Shown here: positions 43,173 to 51,809 of the stretch, one piece after another
Position numbering within the stretch: the stretch's first letter is position 1
Layout: every line of letters begins with the position of its first letter
Source: Anaerolineales bacterium
GTDB taxonomy: Bacteria; Chloroflexota; Anaerolineae; Anaerolineales; Villigracilaceae
Reading direction: 5' to 3'
Assembly: GCA_030680795.1 (NCBI GenBank)
Contig: JAUXUL010000016.1
Location: 1 to 64,000, forward strand
DNA length: 64,000 bases
Notes under the pieces: generated by a model
Seen by the model: the letters and a program-made list of their open reading frames with translations, nothing else
What the model was told of the DNA's origin: nothing
Databases searched by the model: none
Translations under genes and position numbers: made by a program

Positions 43173-44215
43173 CAGGCTTCCACTTTCTCAGCAGAAAATT
43201 CATGAACCATATCCACTACGGCTTTCACGCTGTCCACTGGGGTGTGTTGCAAAATGCCATGACCGAGATTAAAGATGTGACCAGGTCTGCCTTCGGCGCG
43301 GCGCAGAATATCGTGAACGCGCGTTTTGATCTCAGACAACGGAGCGAACAATAAAACAGGGTCGAGATTACCTTGCACAGCGCGGTCATGACCGATAATT
43401 TTCCAGCCATCATCAAGCGGAAGACGCCAATCGAGTCCGAGCACCGATCCACCTGCGCGTTTCATCTGTGGCAGTAATGTTGTGGTGTTCGTTCCAAAAT
43501 GGATGACAGGTACGTTCATCGCTTCAGCAGCCTTGAGCACTTTTTGTGAGTAAGGCAAAACAAAAGTTTCATAATCTGCTGGGCTGAGGGCGCCGACCCA
43601 TGAGTCAAAGACTTGCACAACCTGTGCGCCTGCATGAATTTGCGCCACGAGATAATTACTAAGCACAACCGAAAGTTTTTCCATCAACGCATGAAAAACT
43701 TCAGGCGCAGAATACATCATTGTTTTAGTCTTCAGGAATTCACGCGAAGAACCGCCTTCGATAATATATGAGGCGACCGTGAACGGAGCGCCACAAAAGC
43801 CGATTAATGGCACGCCGCCCAAAGTTTCGCGCAGGATGCGAATCGCATCCATCACATAGCCGAGATTTGATTCAGCATCGAAAGGTTTCATCGCGCGGAC
43901 ATCTTCCAGCGTCCGAACTGGCGACCCGATTACGGGTCCCTCCCCTTTGGCAAACTCCAAGCCGAGTCCGAGTGGAATCACAGGAAGCAGAATATCGGCG
44001 AAGAGAATCGCCGCGTCCACGCCCAAAGCGCGGACTGGCTGCATGGTGACTTCCGCCGCAATTTCGGGGCGCTGACAGATTTCGATCAACGAGTACTTCT
44101 TACGGATGGCGCGGTATTCGGGCATGTAGCGTCCCGCCTGACGCATGAACCAGACAGGTGTCACATCTACGGGCTCGCGATTGCATGCTTGTAAAAAACG
44201 TTGATTTATTTCCAT
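43172..44215 (-). CDS. hemE: uroporphyrinogen decarboxylase
   Basis: Decarboxylates uroporphyrinogen III to coproporphyrinogen III (347 aa). WFMRQAGRYMPEYR with the anionic-site Arg residues, the catalytic Asp in LFADILLPVIPLG, and GFCGAPFTVASYIIEGG are diagnostic. It overlaps the ChdC gene by 10 bases. It differs clearly from the URO-D-family methyltransferase at 51810. Confidence 0.97.
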   Translation of the reverse strand: MEINQRFLQACNREPVDVTPVWFMRQAGRYMPEYRAIRKKYSLIEICQRPEIAAEVTMQPVRALGVDAAILFADILLPVIPLGLGLEFAKGEGPVIGSPVRTLEDVRAMKPFDAESNLGYVMDAIRILRETLGGVPLIGFCGAPFTVASYIIEGGSSREFLKTKTMMYSAPEVFHALMEKLSVVLSNYLVAQIHAGAQVVQVFDSWVGALSPADYETFVLPYSQKVLKAAEAMNVPVIHFGTNTTTLLPQMKRAGGSVLGLDWRLPLDDGWKIIGHDRAVQGNLDPVLLFAPLSEIKTRVHDILRRAEGRPGHIFNLGHGILQHTPVDSVKAVVDMVHEFSAEKVEA

Positions 44216-44904
44216 AAGGATAGAGTCTCCTCGGCAGGATGATAGATGGCAGTATGCAATGGCGTATCACGCAATGTATAGCGACGGGCTTCCGTGTCGC
44301 GTAATTCATTTACTAGATTAGAAAAACGGGTAAGTTCATCGGTTTCATACACGACTACGAATTCCTGATTTTGCAAACCAAATGAATACAGAAGCAATTG
44401 GCTAATATCGTCATATTGTTTGCCGATGCGAATATGCTCATTCATCATGCCTTGACGTGCTTCGCGACTCATCAAATACCATTCTGTCGTTTTGCTAAAT
44501 GGATAAATGATCAGATAAGGCTTGCGTTCTTCAGAGAATGGATCGATCTCCTGCTTGGATCGTGCCTTCGAATATTGGGATGGACGTGTGAAGCCCCACA
44601 ATGAATCATTGATTTCGATCAGGTGACGATAGGGTTTACATGCCAGTGCAAATTTATCAAAAAATATAGCGGCATCTTGTTTATCATCTGCAGAAAGCGC
44701 AGACCAGACGATCAAATCAATGCCGCTCTCAGTGGCTTGAAAGATGTCCACTTTTTGAGCGGCAGCGCGTAATCCGCTCAGCCATTTTTTATGGAACTCC
44801 TCGCGTTCTTTTGAGAGAACAGACCAGTACGCGTCTTTGAAAGAAATCAAGGCGTAATGATTGAGCGTGCGATGTAAAGTTTCTTCAGTGGTAGTGTTGT
44901 CCAT
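44206..44904 (-). CDS. chdC: coproheme decarboxylase (HemQ/ChdC)
   Basis: Chlorite-dismutase-fold enzyme (232 aa) that converts coproheme to heme b with peroxide, the last step of the coproporphyrin route. The catalytic Tyr is in LIIYPFSKTTEWY (about Tyr134) and the heme-ligand His in GMMNEHIRIGKQY (about His157). The C-terminal FGLQNQEFVVVYETDELTRF and LRDTEARRYTL complete the family pattern. It lies 4 bases from a radical SAM gene. Confidence 0.95.
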   Translation of the reverse strand: MDNTTTEETLHRTLNHYALISFKDAYWSVLSKEREEFHKKWLSGLRAAAQKVDIFQATESGIDLIVWSALSADDKQDAAIFFDKFALACKPYRHLIEINDSLWGFTRPSQYSKARSKQEIDPFSEERKPYLIIYPFSKTTEWYLMSREARQGMMNEHIRIGKQYDDISQLLLYSFGLQNQEFVVVYETDELTRFSNLVNELRDTEARRYTLRDTPLHTAIYHPAEETLSLWK

Positions 44905-44908
44905 TTAA

Positions 44909-46054
44909 TTAAGCCACCTGCGGAATATAGGAACACGCTGGATCAGATTCAAGATAATCACCTGTGACACCATATGCGCGTCCGCGTTGACCACCGCATA
45001 CATCGCGGTATTCACAGATACCGCAGCGTCCTTTGAGCTTGTCGGGATTACGCAGGTCAGTGAAAAGCTGTGAGTTGCGGTACACATTGATCACATCATC
45101 CGTGCGGACATTGCCCGCCGTGATGGGCAAAAAACCAGAAGGTTGAATATCGCCGACATGTGAAATAAACAGAAAGCCATTGCCATCATTGACGCCGCGC
45201 GTCGGGCGATTAAGTCCATCTGTGTATTGGAAGCCCGCACCTTGAAATGTGACAGGAGTTCCATCAGCTTGTTCCGCGCGTTTGCGTTCGATCGCCACAC
45301 GACGATACATCGGCGCAGCAGTGGACTTAATGTCAAAAGGCGCAGTCTTGGAAAGGTCATAAAGCCAATTGAAAGTTTGCTCGTGTTGTTCAGCGGAGAT
45401 CATATTGCTGGCTTGCGCGCGTCCTGTTGGGACAAGAAAAAACAATGACCATTGCACCGCGCCGACTTCCTGCAAGAACGGCACCATTTCAGCCAGAATA
45501 TCCACGTTGTGTTTCGCAACCGTTGTATTGACCTGTACGCTAATCCCAATGGATTGAGCACGGCGCAAAATATCCATCGTGCGCTGCCATGAGCCTTGCA
45601 CCTGCCGAAAGTTATCATGGATCTCTGCGTTCGGTGCATCTAGTGAAAGTGCAATCCTGCGAACACCCGCATCACGCACTTTTTCAAGCCGCGCTGTTGT
45701 TGGCAAAGCAGTGGCAGTCGGCGTCAAAGAACATCGCAGACCTTTTTGAGTCGCATAGGAAATTAGTTCATGCAAATCTTTGCGCATCATCGGGTCGCCA
45801 CCTGTGAAGACCAATATTGGTGAACCGAATTCAGCCAGACGATCTATCAGGCGCATGGATTCTTCAGTATTTAATTCGTTTGGATCAGGGGTGTGCATTG
45901 CATCCGCGCGGCAGTGAACACAGGCATAAGCGCAGGCACGTGTTACTTCCCATGCGATTGTAAATGGAGCTAAATTAAAATCGGCATGCACCATGTGTTC
46001 GTTGTGCATTGACCGCTCAGATGCAGCTCGGGGGGCTAAATTATTTAATGTCAT
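44909..46054 (-). CDS. radical SAM/SPASM protein in heme operon (NirJ/AhbD-related)
   Basis: Radical SAM enzyme of 381 aa. The cluster motif CAYACVHC (about residues 41-48) is followed by VFTGGDPMMRKDL. The C-terminal SPASM-like cysteines are in CGICEYRDVCGG and ESDPAC, predicting an auxiliary iron-sulfur cluster. Relatives include NirJ and AhbD, which change heme side chains, and BA_1875-type proteins beside heme genes. With ChdC already present, a step on coproheme or heme is possible but the reaction is unknown. Start alternatives at internal ATG codons (MHNEHMVHAD) exist. Confidence 0.93.
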   Translation of the reverse strand: MTLNNLAPRAASERSMHNEHMVHADFNLAPFTIAWEVTRACAYACVHCRADAMHTPDPNELNTEESMRLIDRLAEFGSPILVFTGGDPMMRKDLHELISYATQKGLRCSLTPTATALPTTARLEKVRDAGVRRIALSLDAPNAEIHDNFRQVQGSWQRTMDILRRAQSIGISVQVNTTVAKHNVDILAEMVPFLQEVGAVQWSLFFLVPTGRAQASNMISAEQHEQTFNWLYDLSKTAPFDIKSTAAPMYRRVAIERKRAEQADGTPVTFQGAGFQYTDGLNRPTRGVNDGNGFLFISHVGDIQPSGFLPITAGNVRTDDVINVYRNSQLFTDLRNPDKLKGRCGICEYRDVCGGQRGRAYGVTGDYLESDPACSYIPQVA

Positions 46055-46100
46055 TGGAATCTCCGATACTATCGTTTAAAAGTTAGAAGGTTGAAAACTG

Positions 46101-47141
46101 CTAACTTGCTAACCATTTTGCGGCATCCACCGCATGATACGTAATAATTAGATCGGCGCCCGCGCGCTTGATCGAAGTCAGCGTTTCGAGCGTTACCTTC
46201 GCTTCATCAATCCAGCCATTTGCGGCGGCGGCTTTGATCATTGAATACTCGCCGCTGACGTTGTATGCCGCCATCGGCATTTCAGGGAAGGCGTCCTTCA
46301 CCACGCGGATCACATCCAGGTACGCCAGCGCAGGTTTGACCATCAACATGTCCGCGCCTTCTTCCACATCAATTGCCGCTTCACGTAACGCCTCACGCAC
46401 ATTGGCGGGATCCATCTGGTGCGATTTTCTATCACCAAACTTTGGCGCACCCTCCGCGGCTTCACGGAACGGTCCATAAAACGATGAGGCATATTTCACA
46501 GCATAAGACAGGATCGGAAGATTTTCATAACCAGAAAAATCCAACGCATCACGAATCGCTGAAATCATTCCATCCATCATGCCGCTTGGCGCAACAATAT
46601 CCGCGCCGCATTCGGCATGTGAGATCGCAACTTTTGCCAGCACATCCAGCGTTGGATCATTGAGTACATAACCTTCGGGCAAACCTGCATGGAAATGCTC
46701 GCCCATGTTCAAAATTCCACAATGCCCGTGATCGGTGTACTCGCACAGGCACACATCCGTCACCACCACCATCTCTGGGATTTCCTTTTTAATGGCGCGA
46801 ATTGCCTGTTGGACAATTCCATCTTCCGCGAAATTTTCCAACCCAATCGGATCCTTCTCTTCGGGGATCCCAAACAGAATCACAGCGTTCACCCCCGACC
46901 TCGCGGCGGCTTCCGCTTCACGGACAGTTTCCTCCACTGACAGTTGATATACGCCCGGCATCGAACGAATCTCGCTTCGGCCTTCACCATGCCGCACAAA
47001 AAGCGGATAAATAAAATCGCGCGCGTTGAGTTCTGTCTCGCGCACCATGGCGCGGAGGGCGTCGGTTGCGCGAAGTCTCCGTGGGCGGTTAATTAGTAAT
47101 TGGTGATTGTTAATTGTCATTTCATGTTCGAGCAGGGTCAT
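46101..47141 (-). CDS. hemB: porphobilinogen synthase (delta-aminolevulinate dehydratase)
   Basis: Condenses two 5-aminolevulinate molecules (346 aa). The zinc-site cysteines are in [13 protein letters not shown], the Schiff-base Lys residues in [13 protein letters not shown] and [15 protein letters not shown] 47141 overlaps the hemD stop as ATGA. The first 17 residues (to LLINRP) are partly encoded by an AT-rich repeat-like sequence (47091-47120); the conserved part begins [10 protein letters not shown]. An ATG at 47120 is an alternative start. Confidence 0.97.
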   Translation of the reverse strand: MTLLEHEMTINNHQLLINRPRRLRATDALRAMVRETELNARDFIYPLFVRHGEGRSEIRSMPGVYQLSVEETVREAEAAARSGVNAVILFGIPEEKDPIGLENFAEDGIVQQAIRAIKKEIPEMVVVTDVCLCEYTDHGHCGILNMGEHFHAGLPEGYVLNDPTLDVLAKVAISHAECGADIVAPSGMMDGMISAIRDALDFSGYENLPILSYAVKYASSFYGPFREAAEGAPKFGDRKSHQMDPANVREALREAAIDVEEGADMLMVKPALAYLDVIRVVKDAFPEMPMAAYNVSGEYSMIKAAAANGWIDEAKVTLETLTSIKRAGADLIITYHAVDAAKWLAS

Positions 47142-47872
47142 AGTTTCTCCAAATTTGCGATGGCTTTAATCAATCCATCGGTTGTATATTCTTTGGCAAC
47201 AACGATATTTGATAACCCTACTTCCCGCGCGGCTTGTTCTGTAATGGGACCAATGCAGGCAAACAATGGATTGTTCGGCAGTTTCAATGGATCAAGTTTG
47301 TTTTGGCGCCCAATTGCGACAAAGTTTTCAACTGTGGATGCGCTGGTAAAGGTGATAACATCCACGCCCGATTTCAACGCGGCGAGTCCATCCATGTCAA
47401 CTTCTGCGGGAAGAGTTTGGTACACCACGATCTCATGCGCGCTTCCGCCTGCCTTGACAATTGCTTCTGGCAATTCCTTGCGGGCAATCTCTGCACGGGG
47501 AAGCAAAACCCATTTGTTTTTCAAGTCACCCAGTCCAGGCAAAATGGCTTCAGCAATATATTCTTCGGGAATAAATTCAGGTTCGATGTTGTGTTTGCGT
47601 AATGCTTCAGCGGTTTTGGGACCAATCGCTGCAACACGTAGGGGCGACCCTTGCGGTCGCCCGTGCCCGAACACCACATCCACCGAGTTGACCGAGGTAA
47701 ACACCACCCAGTCGTATTTGTTCAAATTGTTCAATACCCGATCGAGTTGGGCATTATTTCCCATCGGACGTATTTCGATCACGGGAAAATAGATCGGCTC
47801 AAAACCAGCGGCATGCAGGGCTTCGCCAAAAGATTCGGATTGTGCGCGGGGACGGGTAATCAGTACTTTCAT
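47138..47872 (-). CDS. hemD: uroporphyrinogen-III synthase
   Basis: Cyclises hydroxymethylbilane to uroporphyrinogen III (244 aa). The family is poorly conserved in sequence, but [17 protein letters not shown] at the start, [27 protein letters not shown] and [16 protein letters not shown] fit HemD, and its position between hemC and hemB settles it. It is 5 bases from hemC. Confidence 0.95.
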   Translation of the reverse strand: MKVLITRPRAQSESFGEALHAAGFEPIYFPVIEIRPMGNNAQLDRVLNNLNKYDWVVFTSVNSVDVVFGHGRPQGSPLRVAAIGPKTAEALRKHNIEPEFIPEEYIAEAILPGLGDLKNKWVLLPRAEIARKELPEAIVKAGGSAHEIVVYQTLPAEVDMDGLAALKSGVDVITFTSASTVENFVAIGRQNKLDPLKLPNNPLFACIGPITEQAAREVGLSNIVVAKEYTTDGLIKAIANLEKL

Positions 47873-47877
47873 AGTTA

Positions 47878-48798
47878 TCAGTGAACAGTAATCAGTTTAA
47901 GGACTTCGCTTGCCCCTTGTGCGACAGCTTGTTGAGCGAGTTCATTTCCAAGTTCAAGCGCGTTTGTGCCTTGCCCTATGACTTTGACAACCTTCTTCCC
48001 GTCTTCCGAAATCACCAATCCAGTCAAACTTATTACTAATGACCGATTACCAATTACTGCATACGCCGCCACAGGCACCGCACACCCTCCGCCAAGTCCG
48101 CTCAGGAAAGCGCGTTCAGCAGTGACACATTTGCGGGTGGAGTCATCCTCAAGCGCGGCGAGCAGGCTGAGGGTTGTCTGATCGTCGGCGCGGCATTGGA
48201 TGGCAAGCGCGCCTTGTCCAGGCGCGGGGAGCATCACATCCAATGACAGCCATTCGGTCACGTGATTGTCCAACCCTAAACGAGTCAAGCCCGCGCCCGC
48301 GAGAATAATAGCATCGTACTGAGCGTCCAGTGCTTTTCGCAGACGGGTATCCACATTGCCGCGCAAGGATTGGGTGTTAATGTCTGGGCGGTGGGAAAGG
48401 ATCTGGGCAGAGCGGCGCAGGCTTGAGGTCCCGACCGAAGCGTTTGCGGGAAGGGTGGCGATGGTGTATCCATTTGCAGAGATCAGCGCATCACGCACTT
48501 CGGCGCGCGTTGGAATACATCCAATGGTTAATCCAGCGGGATTTTCAACAGGCAAATCCTTGAGCGAATGAACCGCGCAATGTACTGCTCCACTCAACAA
48601 TTCAGATTCTAGTTCCTTTGTAAACAAACCCTTGCCGCCGATTTCAGGCAATGGCTTATCGAGAATTTTGTCGCCTTGCGTGATGATGATTTTTTCTTCG
48701 CATTCCAAATCGGGATGAATGTTTTTCAATTCATTGATTACCCAATTGGTTTGCCAGCGAGCGAGAGCAGAGGGACGAGTTGCAAAAAATAATTTCAT
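47878..48798 (-). CDS. hemC: hydroxymethylbilane synthase (porphobilinogen deaminase)
   Basis: Builds hydroxymethylbilane from four porphobilinogens (306 aa). FATRPSALARWQTNWV at the start, VHSLKDLPVENPAGL with the catalytic Asp, SLRRSAQIL and the dipyrromethane-cofactor Cys in GLGGGCAVPVAAYAV are conserved. The stretch encoding VIGNRSLVIS (about 48030-48058) resembles the AT-rich repeat at the hemB start. Confidence 0.97.
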   Translation of the reverse strand: MKLFFATRPSALARWQTNWVINELKNIHPDLECEEKIIITQGDKILDKPLPEIGGKGLFTKELESELLSGAVHCAVHSLKDLPVENPAGLTIGCIPTRAEVRDALISANGYTIATLPANASVGTSSLRRSAQILSHRPDINTQSLRGNVDTRLRKALDAQYDAIILAGAGLTRLGLDNHVTEWLSLDVMLPAPGQGALAIQCRADDQTTLSLLAALEDDSTRKCVTAERAFLSGLGGGCAVPVAAYAVIGNRSLVISLTGLVISEDGKKVVKVIGQGTNALELGNELAQQAVAQGASEVLKLITVH

Positions 48799-48800
48799 GG

Positions 48801-50102
48801 TTAATCAGCCGCAGTGGATAGAGGATGTGTGCACTCATCGGATAAGTTGAAGAGTGAGCGGGCTAGAGCAGCGTATTCGGGTGACTGGGACGACCCCGCT
48901 TCGGCGCGCAGACGATGGGTTGGGGCCTGCAATAATTTTTTGACTAACGCCTGAGACATGGCTTCAATGCGGTTGCGCTCGGCTTCGGTCAGATCGGGAA
49001 GGCGGCGAAAGGTTTTATCCAATTCCACCTGACGAATGGTTTCCGCTTGTTGGTGCATGTCTGCGATGATGGGCAACATATCCAATGACTTTAGATAATC
49101 TTCAAACTCCGTGAGTGCTTCTTCAAGAATGGTCTTGACTTGCGGCACTTCCGCCATGCGTTCGGCGAGGGAGTGTTCAAGTTGACCGTTCAGGCTATCC
49201 ATATCGTAAAGCCGCACATGAGGGATATTGGCTGTTTCAGGATCAATGTCGCGCGGTACAGCAATGTCAATCAATACCAGCGGACGTTCGGCGCGTTGTG
49301 TCATTGCTTCCTTCACCATTTCGTGTGAGATGAGCGTATGCGGCGCGCCCGTGGATGCAATCAGAATGTCCGCAGAAGTCAGCGCGGCGTTGATGTTCTC
49401 AAAGGTGGTGGCTTGCGCATCCCAGCGTTGAGCGAGGGCATGGGCGCGTTCCAATGTGCGGTTGACGACCAGAATGCGATTCGCGCCGCGCTTACGTAAT
49501 GCTTCAACAGCCAGTTCTGCCATTTCTCCCGCACCAAGGATGACGATCTGCGAGCCGGAGATTTTATGTACCGTCCGTTCAGACAAGGACGCGGCGAGGG
49601 ACGAAACCGAGGCGGGGTTGCGGCTGATGGCTGTTTCCGTGCGGGCGCGTTTGCCTGCATGGATGGCGGATTGGAAGAGTCGGTTAAGAAGGGATCCTGC
49701 TGTGTTTTGTCCACGGGCCAGTTCGAGCGCGCGTGTGACCTGTCCCAGGATTTGCGGTTCGCCCACGACAAGCGAATCCAATCCCGCGGCAACGTTAAAG
49801 AGATGACGGGCTACATCCACATCCCTGTGACGATAGAGATGCGGAGTGAATTCATCGCAGTTAATGCCGCGTGCCTCTGATAAAAAAATCTCCAGTTCAG
49901 AAAAAATTTCCTGACTGGAGACCGCGTAGATCTCAATACGATTACAAGTGGAAAGGATAATCATCTCCGCCATATTGCCGGATAAATGTCCGCAACTCAG
50001 GCGGGCGAGTGAAGCGCGAATCTGTTCTTCCCCAAAGATAATGCGTTCACGCAGGTTGACAGGGGCAGATATGTGACTGAGACCGATGGACAGAATGTGC
50101 AT
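48801..50102 (-). CDS. hemA: glutamyl-tRNA reductase
   Basis: First enzyme of the C5 pathway (433 aa with ATG 50102). The catalytic Cys is in LSTCNRIEIYAV, SLVVGEPQILGQV is the substrate region, and VILGAGEMAELA the NADPH loop. I choose MHILSIGLSH because AAGGA lies upstream; GTG 50126 would add eight residues. It is the first gene of the operon; the 150 bases upstream hold no clear consensus promoter. By analogy, heme feedback on HemA is likely, but nothing here shows it. Confidence 0.97.
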   Translation of the reverse strand: MHILSIGLSHISAPVNLRERIIFGEEQIRASLARLSCGHLSGNMAEMIILSTCNRIEIYAVSSQEIFSELEIFLSEARGINCDEFTPHLYRHRDVDVARHLFNVAAGLDSLVVGEPQILGQVTRALELARGQNTAGSLLNRLFQSAIHAGKRARTETAISRNPASVSSLAASLSERTVHKISGSQIVILGAGEMAELAVEALRKRGANRILVVNRTLERAHALAQRWDAQATTFENINAALTSADILIASTGAPHTLISHEMVKEAMTQRAERPLVLIDIAVPRDIDPETANIPHVRLYDMDSLNGQLEHSLAERMAEVPQVKTILEEALTEFEDYLKSLDMLPIIADMHQQAETIRQVELDKTFRRLPDLTEAERNRIEAMSQALVKKLLQAPTHRLRAEAGSSQSPEYAALARSLFNLSDECTHPLSTAAD

Positions 50103-50255
50103 GGCTGCTTTGTTTTTCCTTTGCACTACTATAGCAACAAAGTAAACAATGACACACTGAGAATTGATAAACTTTAGGTTAGGAGAAAATAAAATTGAAT
50201 AAGTGTTTGCTCATTTGTAAAACAAATGTCATCTTCATAGAAGACGTTGATCACA

Positions 50256-50850
50256 TCACATGGTGCTGTGCATGATCTTCGGCCTGTACTGCAACGCCTC
50301 CGCCAAATGCGCGGATTGGATTTCCTCGCTCCCTGCCAAATCTGCAATCGTGCGCGATAATTTCAGGATGCGATGATAAGCGCGCGCAGATAACTGCAAT
50401 TTACTCATGATTGCCCGCATCAAGGTCTGATGTTTCGACGGGCTCAACCCAGCGCCTTCGGCCTGCAATGGACAAAATGATGCCTTTCGCTTCCCCATTT
50501 GCAAAGCGTTTCTTTTGTATATCTCGCGCGGCTTGAACCCGTTGGCGAATGGTCTCGGATAATTCACCCACTTTATTGCCGCTTAACTTTTCATAATCCA
50601 CACGCGGGACTTCAATGTGAATGTCAATGCGGTCCAGCAATGGACCGGAGATTCGCTTTTGATATTTTGTTACTGTCGAAGGTGCACAACTGCAGGGTTT
50701 TAGCGAATCGCCATACCAACCGCACGGGCAGGGTTACACACAATCGACCAGATTTTTCATGTTCTGTAAGGGGAAAAAGAGTGATTCTGAAGGTCTTTCT
50801 CAAGGTCGCCGTAATAATGAGATAACCTTCATTCATCGCATTATCTTCCC
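50256..50850 (-). pseudogene. comM/yifB-like decayed 3' fragment (copy 3, least decayed)
   Basis: The longest remnant. One frame reads [59 protein letters not shown], then a second frame ends [21 protein letters not shown] and [19 protein letters not shown] directly precedes PCPCG, and the middle is replaced by a short repeat encoding [12 protein letters not shown], which shifts the frame. About 60 bases upstream of PCPCG are shared with copies 1 and 2 but do not encode ComM. The gap between 50850 and the terminator at 50978 shows nothing recognisable. Confidence 0.85.
50425..50475. repeat. short VEPVETS-type repeat inside comM remnant
   Basis: TTTCGACGGGCTCAACCCAGCG followed by CCTTCGGCCTGC. 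On the minus strand it would read [12 protein letters not shown], a translation product that recurs in many genomes because it derives from a dispersed repeat rather than a protein domain. It replaces the NADMR region of comM in copy 3. Confidence 0.6.
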
Positions 50851-50977
50851 TTGCATAAGATTGGCTCACAACAAACTGCATCAAATCCCGATACTTCGAC
50901 AGACTTGATACAGTGCCGTATATCTACTTTAATAAATGTCATCCTCTCCATACGCATTTCGACATTACAATAGAAAT

Positions 50978-51006
50978 CTGGCTTTGAGATCAACTCTCAA
51001 AGCCAG
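50978..51006 (-). terminator. rho-independent-like terminator of corrinoid-protein operon
   Basis: Perfect 12-bp inverted repeat CTGGCTTTGAGA (50978-50989) and TCTCAAAGCCAG (50995-51006), loop 5 bases, 40 bases after the corrinoid-protein stop. The minus-strand continuation ATTTCTATT is moderately T-rich. Confidence 0.75.
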
Positions 51007-51046
51007 CCTCCAAGCCATATCAAAATTTTATGAAGCGATCAATATC

Positions 51047-51685
51047 TTATTTGCTGAGCAATGACTTCGCCATATTGACTGCGCGGTTTGCATCAGAAGC
51101 GAACCCATCCGCGCCGATCTGGTTGGCGTATGTTTCTGATATGGGCGCGCCGCCAATGATGAACTTCACCTTATCGCGCAAACCAGCGGCTTCGAAGGCA
51201 TCAATCGTCTGTTTCATCATTAGCATGGTGGTAGTCAACAATGCAGACATGGCCACAATATCCGGCTTCTCTTCTTTTGCCACGCGAATGAACTCCTCGA
51301 TCGGTACATCCACACCCAGGTCTTTGATCTCAAATCCTGCGCCTTCCAGCATCAACGCCACCAGGTTTTTGCCGATGTCGTGCAGGTCGCCTTTGACGGT
51401 GCCGATGGCGATTTTCCCGGCGGCTTTTACATTACTGTTCACCAGGTGCGGCTTTAATAGCGCCAGCCCGCTTTGCATGGCACGAGCTGAGATCAGCATC
51501 TCCGGCACGAAGTAGTCACCATCTTCAAATCGTTTTCCAACTTCTTTCATCGCCGCAATCATGCCGTCAGCTAGGATTTTCCCCGGTTCCAGCCCGGCAT
51601 CTAGCGCGGCCTGGATTCCTTGTTTCGTGCCTGCTTCGTCGCCTTCTAAAACAGCATTGTAAAGTGTTGAGAGTATTTCATTCAT
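51047..51685 (-). CDS. methyltransferase corrinoid protein (MtbC/MttC-like)
   Basis: B12-carrying protein of 212 aa. An N-terminal helical cap domain (ILSTLYNAVLEGDEAGTKQG, about 4-85) precedes the cobalamin-binding domain with the base-off motif GDLHDIGKNLV (Asp/His/Gly near residue 110) and the GGAPISETYANQIGADGF end. ATG 51685 has AAGGA upstream. The next gene is a URO-D-family methyltransferase, so the pair probably transfers a methyl group from a methylated compound to cobalamin or onward. The companion substrate-specific methyltransferase is not in this window. Confidence 0.94.
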   Translation of the reverse strand: MNEILSTLYNAVLEGDEAGTKQGIQAALDAGLEPGKILADGMIAAMKEVGKRFEDGDYFVPEMLISARAMQSGLALLKPHLVNSNVKAAGKIAIGTVKGDLHDIGKNLVALMLEGAGFEIKDLGVDVPIEEFIRVAKEEKPDIVAMSALLTTTMLMMKQTIDAFEAAGLRDKVKFIIGGAPISETYANQIGADGFASDANRAVNMAKSLLSK

Positions 51686-51809
51686 GATTGTTTTTTCCTT
51701 TTTTACGGTTGCAGGCACCTGATCGCAGTTCTTGTTGACTGCCTCGGTTATAAGGTCCAAAATTTTGTGAGCGCTGTTTTGCGCTCAGTTCTGCATCTCT
51801 AAACTCAAG

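Noticed and set aside
50624-50884. An 86-codon ORF upstream of comM copy 3
   Set aside because: It is an out-of-frame reading of the comM Cys-rich block plus shared junction sequence and has no family resemblance of its own.
51686-51809. Cobalamin riboswitch before the corrinoid-protein gene
   Set aside because: The gap of 124 bases is too short and no B12-box-like conserved core was recognisable.
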